From Escallonia rubra (taxonomy: Eukaryota > Streptophyta > Magnoliopsida > Escalloniales > Escalloniaceae), in NCBI GenBank assembly GCA_033065855.1, contig JAVXUO010002279.1:62001-126000 (forward strand): 64,000 bases of DNA, written 5' to 3'. Position numbers and translations under genes: made by a program. Under the pieces are notes generated by a model. The model was not told where the DNA came from. It ran no database searches and worked only from the letters and a program-made list of their open reading frames with translations. How positions within the stretch are numbered: the stretch's first letter is position 1; each line of letters opens with the position of its first letter. Below are positions 1 to 12,340 of this stretch, in pieces.

Positions 1-619
1 GTCGATAACTTAAATTTGGTCTTTTCATCTATGACAAATTATTTTAAAGCATTTGAGTTATTGCATTGATTAGAAGTTCTGATATATATTAAAAGATGTT
101 TATTAAGTCGAGGTTGTTTACGTCATTAAGTAATTGATCAGCTCCAAATATTCGGGATATACATATCATGTCCCACTTCATGGTGCACCACAACAGTATT
201 ACACCATGATAAATCTAGAAGTAGGTCTGTTAGTAGTATCAGACCATTTCTTAACATAAACGGCAACCTGCACCTTCTTCTTAGGGACAACCTGATTTGT
301 GGGCATCTGACGTTCCAAAAGATGGAGGTAATTTAATTGTGGATACAAGTACAAATATTTTCTAGTTAAATTCTCGTCGCGCAAGGCTTTGTTGTTTTTC
401 AACCCAATGTTTTTTCCTAGTTACACTAGTAATTTAAATAGAACATATACAATAACTTGGGAAAGTGTCTTTATAACACCTTTTTCAATCTTTGGAAGGC
501 GATGGACACCATTTTTTGCATTGGTTGTCCAAATTTTGGGCAGCTTGTATGGTATAAGCATAGCTTCAAAAAACTAGATGACAAGGGACTAAATTAGAAT
601 GAATAGAGGCGCAAAGACC
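1..619. other. Unassigned left-edge sequence
   Basis: AT-rich sequence with no reading frame, repeat or RNA gene that I recognise. Its position suggests it is the upstream part of the decayed FAR1-like sequence that follows, but I could not read FAR1 residues in it. Confidence 0.3.
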
Positions 620-1164
620 TGAGAACCGATTGTGAGACGATGCTCCAGGTTACTTTGTCGAAGAATCTTGGAGTATGTCTTATCAACAAATTTAAAGATA
701 TTTACAACCATCCTCTCACTACTACTCACATCAAATGTAATCAAGCATCGTCCATACAGCAAGTACCAAAGTACAAAGGTATGTACGTCTCTTGTGTCTG
801 ACCTTAACTATAAGGGCTTGAATCCTTCTTAGATTACAAGGGTTGTGAATGTGATAAAGCCTAGCACAAAACTTGAAATAACTCCAAGACAATGTTCTAG
901 TAGTCTACACATTGAAAGGGAAAATAAAGTATGGGGTTCTTAAACATTTCCGTGAGAAGGCCAAATTTGATGATAGCTAGTTTTATTTTGTTCTGAATTT
1001 AGCTAGAGATGGTTCTTTTCTTACGTGTTTTTTAGCTGACGGCCTGTCATGGGTATCATATGCACATTCTGGTGATGTTGCTATGTTCGATGTGACTTAT
1101 ATGACTAAAAAAATTAGGACACCATTTGATCCACTTTTTGGAGTGAATCACCATAGGCGGTTTA
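620..1164 (+). pseudogene. FAR1/FHY3-like (MULE-type transposase) pseudogene, 5' part
   Basis: Broken frames read like the FAR1 / Mutator-type transposase family: an HNHPL-like stretch around 690-760, then near 1040-1164 a readable stretch with DGLSWVSYAHSGDVAMFDVTY and FGVNHH, which matches the start of the MULE transposase domain (usual family pattern: F.D..Y followed by F.GVNHH). FAR1 proteins are transposase-derived DNA-binding transcription factors, and related sequences also occur in mobile MULEs. Stops and frameshifts interrupt the frame throughout, so I call it a pseudogene. CACTA element 1 is inserted directly after TTA at 1162-1164, and the sequence resumes at 12686. A second, uninterrupted copy of the same stretch lies at 45808-46218. 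Whether the ancestor was a host FAR1 gene or a mobile MULE cannot be decided here. Confidence 0.7.
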
Positions 1165-1500
1165 CACTACAAGAAAAGACGTCTTTTGCGACGGAGTTTT
1201 AGCGACATAATTGATTCCGTCGCTAAAAGGAGTTTTACCGACGGAAACCTCTGTTAGTAAAACTCCGTCGTAAAATATTATTTAAGCGACGGATTTATTG
1301 CGACGGATTTATTCCGTCGCAAAACACTCCGTCGGTGAAAAGGCGTTTTACCGACGGAAACCTCCGTAAGTAAAACTCTGTCGTAAAATATTATTTAAGC
1401 GACGGATTTATTCCGTCGCAAAAAACTCCGTCGGTACAAATAGGTCTTCACCGACGGACTTTTAGCGACGGAGTTATTCCGTCGCTAAAAGCCTATTTAA
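1165..1500. repeat. Left subterminal repeats of CACTA element 1
   Basis: Many copies of a GCGACGGA / TCCGTCGC motif in both orientations, often paired as short palindromes such as ATTCCGTCGCTAAA. In En/Spm elements such subterminal arrays are the binding sites of TNPA. Two copies of a longer unit (about 120 bp) repeat near 1210-1330 and 1330-1440. Confidence 0.85.
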
Positions 1501-2680
1501 CTCTCAGATCTGGTTTGAACTGTCACTACTTCTCTCTTCGAAAATCCCAAAACCCATTTCCGGCGATTGTGCCACCGCCGTTCTCACATCCTGCCCCACC
1601 TTCGGCGCCACCGAAAGCCTCGACACCGGCGGCGACCTCCCTCGACACCGGCGGTGACTTCCCTCGACCCCGGCGGTGACCTCCCTCGACACCGGCGACT
1701 CCCATCAGGTAATTTTTTTTATAATGTTTAATATCACTACCCATTTTTTTTCTTTTATTATGTTACAATTAAATGCCCTTTATGCTTCATTTTCGGTAGC
1801 AATCGCCGACAGTCACTACGGCAAACTCCGATAACCGTCCCCCGCCGACCATCGCTGCTGTCCAACTCCAGCAGCCACCTTTGTCCGCTGCCTCTACCAA
1901 CTAGAATAATGAAAATAATCTCATCCAAAAATATGACTAGTTTCAAAGAAAATAAATTAGAAGCTAAAAAAGTTGACTCGTATTGTAAATGATCGGGTTA
2001 AGTGGCGTTGGATCTAGATGGGATGGGATGGGACGGGACGGAACTGGGCAAGGGACATTAAAATTAAGATGACGCAATATGGGGAAGGGGGTGGTGGTTT
2101 GCGGCGCCCCATATTGTCTCCTTGATAAATAACAATCTTGCGATGCAAAGAGTAATTGAGATTACTAAGTATATAAGTATTATTTGAGAAGTCAACTGAA
2201 CGACATTATAAAGTTTAATTCCCCATTTTGAAATTTATGTGGAATTTCATAAAACTTAGAAACATGTAGTTGCCACTTGCGCTCACATTATTACGGTAAG
2301 ATTTTATGGTCCATGTACTTCAAGGCCCAGCACATCCGAAATGGACATATGGGGCTGAGCAACTTCCTTCGGCCCATCTTGTGTTGTATCCAAGAACCCA
2401 AAGTAGAGTAGTACGCCTAGTACTGTGAGTCTGTGACAAATTCTAGCCCATCACCTAGTACATTTCTTGTATTCTCAGTAATTTGAAATGAATTTGCTAC
2501 ACTTCTAGCAACTTTACAAAATTAAACAATCTTGCTTGACCTACTAATTTGACTAGTAGTCATTTGTGGTAGGGCTTGATCATTCAATAGTCAATCTGGA
2601 AAAAAAAAATGTAAAACAAATATGTATGTACGGGTGTATGACCCATTTCAAACTATATTTAAATTGAATACCCTAATTCA
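1500..2680. other. CACTA1 leader region, GC-rich short tandem repeat then AT-rich sequence
   Basis: 1610-1695 holds a short tandem repeat of about 24 bp built on CCTCGACACCGGCGGTGA. A second GC-rich patch lies at 1800-1880. The rest is AT-rich with no recognisable gene. In CACTA elements the transcription start usually lies just inside the subterminal repeats, but I see no clear TATA box to fix it. Confidence 0.45.
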
Positions 2681-3480
2681 AGCATAAAGGGCAATAGCGA
2701 AATCCACCGAACCCTAAATTGAATCAATAGAACCCCATAATTGAACCCTAAATTGAAGTAATTGAACCCTAATTAAACCCTAAATTGAATGCCCTAATCG
2801 AACCGAACCCTAAATTAAACTAATTGAACCCTAAATTGAATACCCTAATCCAACTGAAACCTAAATTGAACTAATTGAACCCTAAATTGAATGCCCCAAA
2901 TCAACCGAACCCTAAATTGAATCAGTGGAACCCCCTAATTGAATCCTAAATTGATGTAATTGAACTCTAATTAAACCCTAAATTGAATGCCCTAACCGCC
3001 CTAATCGAACCGAACCCTAAATTGAATACCCTAATCCAACTGAAACCTAAATTGAACTAATTGAACCCTAAATTGAATGCCCCAAATCAACCGAACCCTA
3101 AATTGAATCAATGGAACCCCCTAATTGAACCTTAAATTGATGTAATTGAATTCTAGTTAAACCCTAAATTGAATGCCCTAACCGTCCTAATCGAACCAAA
3201 TCCTAAATTAAACTAATTGAACCCTAAATTGAATACCCTAATCCAACTGAAACCTAAATTGAACTAATTGAACCCTAAATTGAATGCCCCAAATCAACCG
3301 AACCCTAAATTGAATCAATGGAACCCCCAAATTGAACCCTAAATTGATGTAATTGAACTCTAATTAAACCCTAACTTGAATGCCCTAACCGCCCTAATCG
3401 AACCGAACCCTAAATTAAACTAATTGAACCCTAAATTGAATGCCTAATACAATCGAACCCTAAATTGAAATAATTCAAGC
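2680..3480. repeat. Minisatellite with telomere-like core AACCCTAAATTGAA
   Basis: Dense array of AACCCTAAATTGAA variants, each containing CCCTAAA, the complement of the plant telomere repeat TTTAGGG. A higher-order unit of about 190-210 bp repeats roughly from 2890, 3080 and 3290. CACTA element 2 has the inverted equivalent at 31910-32780. Confidence 0.85.
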
Positions 3481-3850
3481 ACATCGGATATGTGCATTTT
3501 GAACAATTTTTTTCCCATTTGAACCTTGATAATTTGTTTGATAATTTTAGGTTGTTAATTGTGCATTTGAGAATTGTGATTATTGATCTGTGATTTTAAA
3601 TTGTTAATTGATGATTTTAGGTTATTAGATGTGCATTTGAAGTAATTGCGATTATTAATTGATGATTTTAGGTTGTTAATTGATGATTTTAGATTGTTAA
3701 TTGTGCATTGAGTATTTGAGATACTGAGATTATTGACGGAGGATGGGACCCAATTGGATTGAATGTGTGATTTTTGTTATTTTTTTATTGCATTGAGCCT
3801 TTTAGAATTGAGAATTGAGATTGTTGACGGAGAATGAGACTCAATCGGAT
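3480..3850. repeat. Short degenerate repeat GTTAATTGATGATTTTAGGTT
   Basis: Between 3540 and 3720 a unit of roughly 25-30 bp, around TTGATGATTTTAGGTTGTTA, recurs about five times with variation. The same repeat appears inverted in CACTA element 2 at 31680-31860. No coding content. Confidence 0.6.
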
Positions 3851-4400
3851 TGAGATACTTGTTAGTTAGCGCAGACACGGACACCACGTCTGATCGACGG
3901 TGTCCGACATTTAAAACACAAATTAACGTATGCCGATGTGTCTGGAGGTGCGTGTCGGTGGGCGTCGGACACGTGTCCAGAGGCGTCAGGAGGCGTCGGA
4001 CACGTGTCCAGAGGCGTCGGACACGTGTCGGTATGTGTCGGACACGTGTCCAGAGGTGTCAGACACGTATCGGACACCATATCGACACCCTCTATGAGGT
4101 GTCGGAATTGAGGTTGTTGACGGAGGATGGGACCCAATTGGATTGAGATACCTGTTAGCTAGCGCAGACACAGACACCACCTCTGATCGACGGTGTCCGA
4201 CATTTAAAACACAAATTAACGTATGCTGGTGTGTCTGGAGGTGCGTGTCGATGGGCGTCGGACACGTGTCCAGAGGCGTCGGACACGTGTCGGTATGTGT
4301 CGGACACGTGTCGGTATGTGTCGGACACGTGTCCGGAGGTGTCAGATACGTATCAGACACTATATCGACACCCTCTATGAGGTGTCGGAATTGAGGTTGT
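3820..4400. repeat. Two tandem ~290-bp units rich in the palindrome GGACACGTGTCC
   Basis: Two units, about 3820-4110 and 4112-4400, share the opening GACGGAG and the TTAGCGCAGACAC block. Each contains four CACGTG cores, most inside the longer palindrome GGACACGTGTCC, giving eight in this element. CACGTG is the G-box / ABRE-type core recognised by plant bZIP and bHLH factors. That these sites act as regulatory elements of the transposon is inference. Frames open here on both strands are by-products of the repeat. Confidence 0.8.
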
Positions 4401-4479
4401 TGAATGTGCATTACATTTAGGTCAGTTAGGTTAATGCAACATTTTTAGCATGCAACCCCTAGAATCTCATCGTGGTTCC

Positions 4480-5890
4480 AGCACTGCCTATAATTAGCCC
4501 TAATTAGTCCTGATTAACAATATTTTAGTAAATCAATTAACCCTAATTAGCTCTAACGAGCCTAATTAGTTTTAATTAACCCTAAGAACCTAATGAAAAT
4601 TAAATTAGCTGTAATTACCCCAAATTAGCCCAAATGAACCCAATTATGCGCATATTGATTATAGTTAGCCTAATTAGTCGTAATTTGCACTAACATAAAC
4701 CAATTAAGCCTAATTAGCGCTAGTTATGACTAATCAGCACTACTTAGCACAATTAAACCCTAATTAGGACTAATAACCCTAATTAGTCCTAATCAATCCT
4801 AATTAGCTATAATTATCCGAAACTAGCCCTCATTAACATTAATTAGCCGTAACATAACCCAATATAGCCTAATTAGCCCTAATTAGGACTAATCAACACT
4901 ACTCGGCACAATTAAACCCTAATTAGGACTAAATAACCCTAATTAGTCCTAATCAACCCTAATCAGCTATAATTATCCGAAACTAGCCCTCATTAACATT
5001 AATTAGCCCTAACATAACCCAATTAAGCCTAATTAGCGCTAGGTAGGACTAATCAGCACTACTCGACACAATTAAACCCTAATTAGGACTAAATAACCCT
5101 AATTAGTCCTAATCAGCTATAATTATCCGAAAATAGTCCTCATTAACATTAATTAGCCGTAACATAACCCAATTAAGCCTAATTAGCGCTAGTTAGGACT
5201 AATCAGCACTACTCGGCACAATTAAACCCTAATTAGGACTAAATAACCCTAATTAGTCCTAATCAACCCTAATCAGCTATAATTATCCGAAACTAGCCCT
5301 CATTAACATTAATTAGCCGTAACATAACCCAATTAAGCCTAATTAGCCCTAATTAGGACTAATCAGCACTACTCGGCACAATTAAACCGTACTTAGGACT
5401 AAATAACCCTAATTAGTTATAATTATCCGAAACTAGCCCTCATTAACATTAATTAGCCCTAACATAACCCAATTAAGCCTAATTAGCCCTAATTAGGACT
5501 AATCAGCACTACTCGGCACAATTAAACCCTACTTAGGACTAAATAACCTTAATCAGCTATAATTATCCGAAACTAGCCCTCATTAACATTAATTAGCCCT
5601 AACATAACCCAATTAAGCCTAATTAGCCCTAATTAGGACTAATCAGCACTACTCGGCACAATTAAACCCTAATTAGGACTAAATAACCCTAATTAGTCCT
5701 AATCAACCCTAATCAGCTATAATTATCCGAAACTAGCCCTCATTAACATTAATTAGCCCTAACATAACCCAATTAAGCCTAATTAGGACTAATCAGCACT
5801 ACTCGGCACAATTAAACCCTAATTAGGACTAAATAACCCTAATTAGTCCTAATCAACCCTAATCAGCTATAATTAATACTCGTAATTAAC
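4480..5890. repeat. Satellite array of ~150-160-bp units, AATTAGCCCTAATTAGGAC type
   Basis: About seven copies of a unit that contains CATTAACATTAATTAGCC, CTACTCGGCACAATTAAACC and AGCTATAATTATCCGAAAC, starting near 4825, 4990, 5145, 5300, 5430, 5580 and 5740. Copies differ mainly by short internal deletions. A more degenerate AATTAGCC leader occupies 4480-4740. Two inverted units remain in CACTA element 2 at 30684-31200. Confidence 0.9.
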
Positions 5891-6662
5891 CCTAATAACC
5901 CAGTTAGCCCTAATTAGCCCTTGTACATCCCATAATTACTCCATGTTGCCCAGAGATGGTTCAATTACTCGTTGTTTACAAACCCTGCCTTCTTTATATT
6001 AGTTGTTGTTTTGAGAAGTCCATTGGCAACGAGATGGTTCAACTCGTTGCCAACGAATTCTATTTAATGTGGAATTGGTAACATATGTAACGATCTTTCT
6101 GCAGTTTTGATATTTCGGAAAGATTCTTGCATATCTTATCAATTTCTGAACGCATGCATGCATAGAAACCCTTAGTTCCCGTTCAAAGGTACTCATTACA
6201 AAGTAATGCCTTGTAATGAGCCTTTGGATGTCCAGTTTGGACAGTTTGGAAAAGCTAATTGTTTATAAAACAGTGTTTTGACTCATGCTTTGTGTTCTAT
6301 GTCGTGGATATTTGGTACACGTTCTCGTGTGTTTCTCCGGGTGCATACAGATCTGGTGTTCTAACATCCGTCAAACCTTCCTGAGCAAGGTTAGATGAAT
6401 GTTAGAACACCTAATCGATGTCGTGTACTTGGAGAAATGCGGGGAGGTGCTGCCGAATTTTCCACAGACATGGGACTAAGCATGAGTTATTCACTGTTTT
6501 ATAAACATGTGCTTTTCTGAATGGGATAGGACCACTACCTGTTCAAGAGTGGAGGGGAAATATGTAGACATGTTGTAACATTCATGCATTCATATTTACA
6601 TCGGCAATGCCTAATCACTGGTCATTATTGAAGGTGGTATACAGTACGATAATTCAGTCGTC
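5890..6662 (+). promoter_or_regulatory. Leader region upstream of TNP2
   Basis: 770 bp between the satellite and the TNP2 start. It contains short inverted repeats, for example the two GATGGTTCAA segments near 5953 and 6032 and a GTTCTAACAT / ATGTTAGAAC pair near 6357 and 6398. I see no clear core promoter. It probably holds the 5' UTR of the transposase transcript. Confidence 0.35.
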
Positions 6663-9600
6663 ATGTCAGTCGATCGAAGTTGGATGAAAAGGAAGAATGC
6701 TGAAGATTTTGAGTGTCGCGTTGACGAATTTCTCGACTTCGCTTATGCGCATCCTGCACATGTTGACCTTGATAAGATAAGGTGTCCGTGCGGTAGATGT
6801 GAGTTGTTGCACTGGAGAAAAAGAATTGAAGTAAAATGGCATCTTCGTCGGTACGGTTTTATGGGTGGATACACAAGGTGGACGCAGCACGGGGAAACGA
6901 TAGTATTGTCGTCCAACCCGGCTAGTCAAACTGAAGTTAGGGAGGAGGCACGATATGATTACCGAGATATGATTATGGATGCTGGGCATGCTAATGTTGA
7001 CTGGGGTAACGACAGTCCACAACCGCCGAACGAGGGGGCTCATCAGTTTTATGAGTTGTTGAGAGCTGCGGAAGAGCCGCTGTGGGATGGAGCTCCGAAA
7101 CACACACGGCTGTCTGCGGTTAGTAGGTTATTACAGTTGAAATCAGACCACGGGCTGAGTGAGAAAGGTTTTAACGAGTTTGTTACCTTAATCAAAGAAA
7201 TACTGCCCGAAAGTGAAAAGCTACCGCCGTCGTACTATGACGCGAAGAAGATGATGAGGAAACTTGGGTTGAGCTATGACCGGATAGATGCGTGCAATAA
7301 CGATTGTGTATTATTCTGGAAAGAGAATAAGGATTTGTCATGGTGTCCAGTATGTGATCATTCGAGGTACAAACCGGACAAAGGGAAGAAGAAAAACATT
7401 GCATGGAAGATATTGCGATATTTCCCGGTCACACCACGGCTTCAGAGAATGTACTACTCCTCCAATACGGCTGAACATATGAGGGCTCACCGTGAGACTC
7501 GCAGCAACGATGCCGATGTGCTGACACACCCAGCTGATGGAGAGGCGTGGAAGGAGTTTGACCGCAGGCATCCAGTCTTTGCTCAGGAAGTTCGGAATGT
7601 TAGACTTGGTCTTGCAACCGATGGGTTCAACCCTTTCGGTCAGTCTACCACGCCTTACTCATGTTGGCCTGTTATTATTGTCCCTTACAACCTTCCACCA
7701 GGCATGTGCATGAAGAAGCCGTATATGTTCTTGTCGTTGCTTATTCCGGGGCCGAAGAGTCCCGGTAAGGACATAGATGTGTATTTAAGGCCGTTGATTG
7801 ATGAGTTAAAACAGTTATGGAATCATGGAGTCGAAACATATGATGCATCCCTTAAACAAAATTTTCAGATGAGGGCTGCTTTGATGTGGACTATACATGA
7901 TTTTCCCGCATTGGGAATGACGTGTGGCTGGAGCACACATGGGAAGCTAGCATGCCCTGCTTGTATGGGCGTGAACCCCGGTCATACGTTAAAGCACGGC
8001 GGAAAGGCCTCGTGGTTCGGATGTCACCGTAAGCTTTTGCCACCGGGCCATCAGTTTCGTAGGCAGAAGGATAAATTTGACGGGACAATCGAGCGTGAGG
8101 TTGTCACACTGGACTACCCATCTGGTGAAGAAGTACTCTCACACCTGGAGGCACTTGATACTGACATACCACACGGTAAGGGTGTGCCGGATCAGAAGAT
8201 TGCAGGGTTCGGGAAAGAGCACAACTGGAGAAAATTTTGTATCTTCTGGGAGTTAGCCTACTGGAGGACGCTCGTTATCCGAAACAACATGGATGTGATG
8301 CATATTGAGAAGAACGTTTTTGATAATGTGTTCAACACAGTGATGAATGTCAAGGGCAAATCGAAAGATCACCTTAAAGCGAGAAGGGATCTACAACAGT
8401 TGGGTGTACGCCGTGAATTGCATCCTCGGACAGTCAGTGGGAGGACCATACTTCCGAAAGCACCTTACTGTCTAGACAAGAAACAAGTGGAGAAGGTCTG
8501 TCAGTGGGTTAAGAATTTGAAGCTTCCGGATGGGTTTGCGTCCAACATATCTCGTTGTTGCAATGTATCGGAATGCAAGTTCCAAGGGATGAAGAGTCAC
8601 GACTGCCACGTATTCATGGAGAGATTCATTCCTATTGCCTTCCGGGGACTGTTGCCACGGGTTGTTTGCGAGACTTTGACTGAATTATCTCATTTCTTTC
8701 GAGATATATGCTCTTCTACGATCCGGGTGAGTAACATGGAAGTGCTTGAGAAGAACATTGTGGTGACGATTTGCAAGCTGGAGAAAATCTTCCCACCTTC
8801 GTTCTTTGATTCAATGGAGCATCTGCCTGTTCACTTGGCATATGAAGCTAAGATGGGTGGACCCGTGCAATATCGGTGGATGTATCCCTTCGAGAGGTAA
8901 TCCTTAAATTGTTACAGTTGTTCGTTTACACTTAATGCGACATCTGTTATCATTGATATTCCACCTAACTCGATTCACTAAACTTCTAGGTTCATGTTCC
9001 ATTTAAAGAAAAAAGTCCGTAATAAGGCTCGGGTTGAGGGCTCAATTGCGGAGGCTTACGTAATGGAAGAACTTGTAAACTTTTGTAGTCAATATTTCGG
9101 GCCTGATGTTGGTACAAGGTTAAATCAACTAGGCCGAAATGACCCCGGAGCAAGCACAAATTTGGAAGGGCAATTGTCAATATTCAAGCAGTCAGGTAGT
9201 CCGTTCGGCCGAACGTATACTCGATGGCTAACGGATGAAGAGTACAGTGCTGCAACAATATATGCCCTTCTAAATTGCGATGAAGTTTCGGCATTCGTTG
9301 AGTAAGTTAAAGTCTTAATTCACTTACATTGCTGTACATAATTGAAAGTGTGTGTTAAGCGAGTCAACTATATTGGTTTGCAGTGAGTTCGATGCGGAAT
9401 CTTTAATCACTGATCCCGCTGGACTTGAATCTCATCGGAAATCACAATTTGTACAGTGGTTCAAAATCCGTGTAAGATTGTTTAACGAAATTATATTATG
9501 TGTTATATACAGTTCTGTGGCCAATTAGTATACTGATTTATCCTTAATTTTTACCGTCATCTACAATAGGTTCAGTCAATGGATAGACCAGTGGCCTCCT

Positions 9601-10319
9601 GCTTGAAATTACTAGCCGAAGGCCCTAACAAACAAACATCCTGTTACGGAGGCTATATCATCAACGGGTTTAGGTTTAACGTAAAAGATGATGACCGAAC
9701 AAAACAAACCCAAAACAGTGGAGTCTTGGTCAACGGCGACTGTTATGCCGAGAATTGCATGGACTTTTACGGAGAGCTAGATGAGATTGTTGAGCTAACA
9801 TATCTGGGTTCCCAAAACCGCCTGGTAATGTTCAAGTGTACGTGGTTCGATGTCACATGCAGTAGAGGAATCCGTGTTAGCTCTCAAGGGATTGTAGATG
9901 TCAATGTCAAGTCAAGACTTGCATCAGACGAGCCCTTTGTGTTTGCTAGTCAAGCTGTACAAGTCTTTTACGCGGAGGACGTCGCCAATCCCAAATCTCA
10001 TTGGTATACAACTATCAAGTCCAAGAAATTGCCCGTGACATATGACAGTGAGCTAGACTCCTTTCAAGCCGACCAACCACGTGTCTTGTTCCCTGTTGAG
10101 GTCAACAACGAGGAGGACGATCTTCCTCTTCCAACAACACTTCTTGTGGGAGAAGAAGTCGTAGATGATGACGCGGAAGACGTGGAAAGTGTTGGAGATG
10201 ATGTGACCGAGTCTACTGATGAAGAGGATGAATTAGAAGATGAAGAGGACGACGAGTCCCACGAAGAAGAGGGCGACGAGGAAAGTGATGAAGATGATTC
10301 GCAAACTGAAAATGATTGA
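6663..10319 (+). CDS. TNP2: CACTA TNP2-type transposase, four exons
   Basis: The enzyme that cuts the element out and reinserts it. I join exons 6663-8896, 8990-9301, 9384-9471 and 9570-10319. All three introns have GT..AG ends and the frame is kept, giving 1127 residues. Exon 1 starts with a transposase-associated domain (Cys-rich DKIRCPCGRC near residue 40). The TNP2 transposase core follows (DGFNPFG, YSCWPVIIVPYNLPP, the TIHDFPAL block and GKLACPACM). A DUF4218-like region runs across the first intron (FPPSFFDSMEHLPVHL). Exon 4 carries a DUF4216-like domain (SYDF.. replaced here by VNGDCYAENCMDFYGELDE, then FKCTWFDV) and ends in a tail of about 60 residues made largely of Asp and Glu. The start Met sits at the beginning of the conserved MSVDRSWM motif. 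No stop or frameshift is seen, so this copy could encode a full transposase. Splice sites are predicted, not observed. Confidence 0.9.
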
Positions 10320-10484
10320 CTTGTAATGTTGTAACATCACGGGAAAAATGTAGTAACATTTTAGAACTTGGTGTTTATTGATGTGTTTTTGCACATCCGT
10401 TCATATATATATATATATAGTGCCGATGATGATTTATGCCAAATTATTGTTTTTCACGTGTTAATGTCTTTGTATATAATCTAT

Positions 10485-12105
10485 ATGAAGTCAGATATGG
10501 ATAGGATACGGGCTATTCGTGGCCGGGCTGGACGCCGAGCTGCTTCCTCCCCGGTGGGTCCCACCTCGTCATTGCCTACTGATGACGAGGCACAGAGTGA
10601 TCGCGGACAGCAGATGGGGCCCCAGCCCCAGCCGTCGCCCCAGCCCGACGCAGATTCATCCCACACGCGCGTGCATTCTCCATCTTCCGTGGGTTCTACC
10701 TCAGGTATAGTTTATAACGGTGTTTAGTACATTTTCGCTAGCCTTATATTTAAAGTATATTTGAACTGTATTAATGTCTGTGTTTTGTAGGATCTTGACG
10801 AGGCTGTGGTCCGACACGCGGGGTACGCATCGACCCCCAGCGTAAACAGAGAGTTACGTTCACACAGGAGGGCCTGTAAGTATTAAAAATATCACCTCAT
10901 GCCTTAAATTTAAAATTTTGGGGTGTTAATTTATATTTGAACTGTATTAATTAATTTATTTACTTCTTTGGCAGGATCTTGGAGAATCTGGAGAGGACGA
11001 AGACCGGCGTTCTTGTGAAAGGCCGATTCTTCGAGCCACGCCTGTACTGGAAGAAATGGGATGCCGCTGCGAGGGAGGCCCTATGGGAGGAGTAACTGGT
11101 ACGGTGAAGTATTTTTTTAGCGTTAGTAAATGTTTAATTACAGTTTGTTTCCTGGTCATAATTTGTGTTATTGAATGCCTTACAGGAGGGGTTTACGTTT
11201 GACACGCCTCAGCAGCAGGCACTGGGGCAGCAGGCCTTCTTTGCCTACATCGGCAAGAATTACCGCCGATGGCTCCACGACGCACGGGACCGGGCAAAGA
11301 AGCTGCTGCCCGAGGGTGCCCCGATGACGGAGATGACGAGATATCCCCCACATTGGATATCTCACCGTGTATGGGGGGAGATGATAGATCGGTGGGCTGC
11401 GGATCCAGGCTGGGACGCCAAGAGTAAGAGCGGGGCCGAGAACAGACAGAACAGAGATCCGACGCACACGGGGGGGGGTCGGTGCCACACGACATCGTCC
11501 GACACATGAACGCGGTCGAGCACCCGGATCTGGAGGAGGATGAGGTCATAGCTCTGACCTATAGTCAGACGCACGTGCGGAAGAAGGACAAGGACGAGGC
11601 GCACCGGGCGGGCGACTATATTTCAGATATTGCCCGGCGGATCGATGTGAGTCAATTTATTTAAGTTGTTAATGTTTTGTCTTTCTATCCTCAATGTCCG
11701 TTTCGTTAATTAATGCCCTAACATATCGTTAAACCACTGTTTTTGCAGGCCTCGTATGAACAGCTAAGGGGGTCCGAGCAGCAGTCCGGACAGCCATCAG
11801 CGTCCACTAGTACGGCTGCGAGTACTGGGGGGTTGAAGCGATGGCTGGATACGCCGGAGGTCGTGAATCGGCCGAAAGGCCGCATACGCGGCCTGCCTAG
11901 CACGACTGCTCGTGCCGTGATAGAAGCGTCCTCATCCCCTACTGCCCCTCCACAGACACCGGCTCCTCAGCGTCAGTTGGACGACGAGGAGATCCAGCGC
12001 ATTGCTACAGTGGTGGTGAGGATGATCAGGGAGCAGGGCACTGCTGGACATGCCGAGCCGGCCCCGAATCAGCAGGATCCAGATCCGGGACTCGGCGACC
12101 CCTGA
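10485..12105 (+). pseudogene. TNPA-type accessory protein of CACTA1, broken
   Basis: Five exons (10485-10704, 10791-10875, 10975-11098, 11186-11646, 11749-12105) match in length and splice sites the uninterrupted gene of CACTA element 2. TNPA binds subterminal repeats and assists TNP2. The plant transposase Ptta/En/Spm (Transposase_24) region lies in exons 3-5, with PPHWISHRVWGEMIDRW and DWDA-like motifs, and exon 5 ends in a coiled-coil-like DDEEIQRIATVV segment. Three lesions are visible against the copy at 28418-30065. CGA became TGA at 10796-10798, TGG became TAA at 11093-11095, and a run of seven G became nine at 11470-11478, which shifts the frame (exon 4 is 461 bp against 459). The first two are C-to-T / G-to-A changes, as expected from methylated-cytosine decay. 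The G-run could be a sequencing error, but the two stops alone disable the protein. Confidence 0.88.
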
Positions 12106-12340
12106 TGAGCCCCTTCTCGTGCCCGTTCCTAACTTCCCCCCCGCGCCCGGCTTGTACTCTTCTCCCCTCCCCTAACCGGCTGTATTCGGTTCCCGGCTTG
12201 TACATATGAGTCTTTTTTATATTGAAATATTTTTTATAATTGATTATATATATTTCTTTCTGTATTGATTATTGCGCGTTGTTGTTGAGAAATGAAAATT
12301 GTATTACAGGTCTGGGTAATTGAAAAATCAAAAAAATAAT
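12106..12340. other. TNPA 3' flank in CACTA1
   Basis: Presumed 3' UTR: pyrimidine-rich just after the stop, then AT-rich with TTTTTATATTGAAATATTTT. No gene. The same sequence follows TNPA in element 2, inverted at 28180-28417. Confidence 0.4.

Noticed and set aside
3850..4411. Overlapping open frames on both strands (up to 141 codons)
   Set aside because: They arise from the GGACACGTGTCC tandem units, which lack stops in several frames. The peptides are simple repeats and are not conserved in element 2.
10519..10710. Second open frame over TNPA exon 1 (MAGLDAELLPPR..), in frame with an alternative reading of exon 2
   Set aside because: In element 2 the MKSDMDRI frame joins exon 2 as RRGRGPTRGV, a TNPA-like motif, and continues open through all exons. 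The alternative is a shadow of GC-rich sequence.
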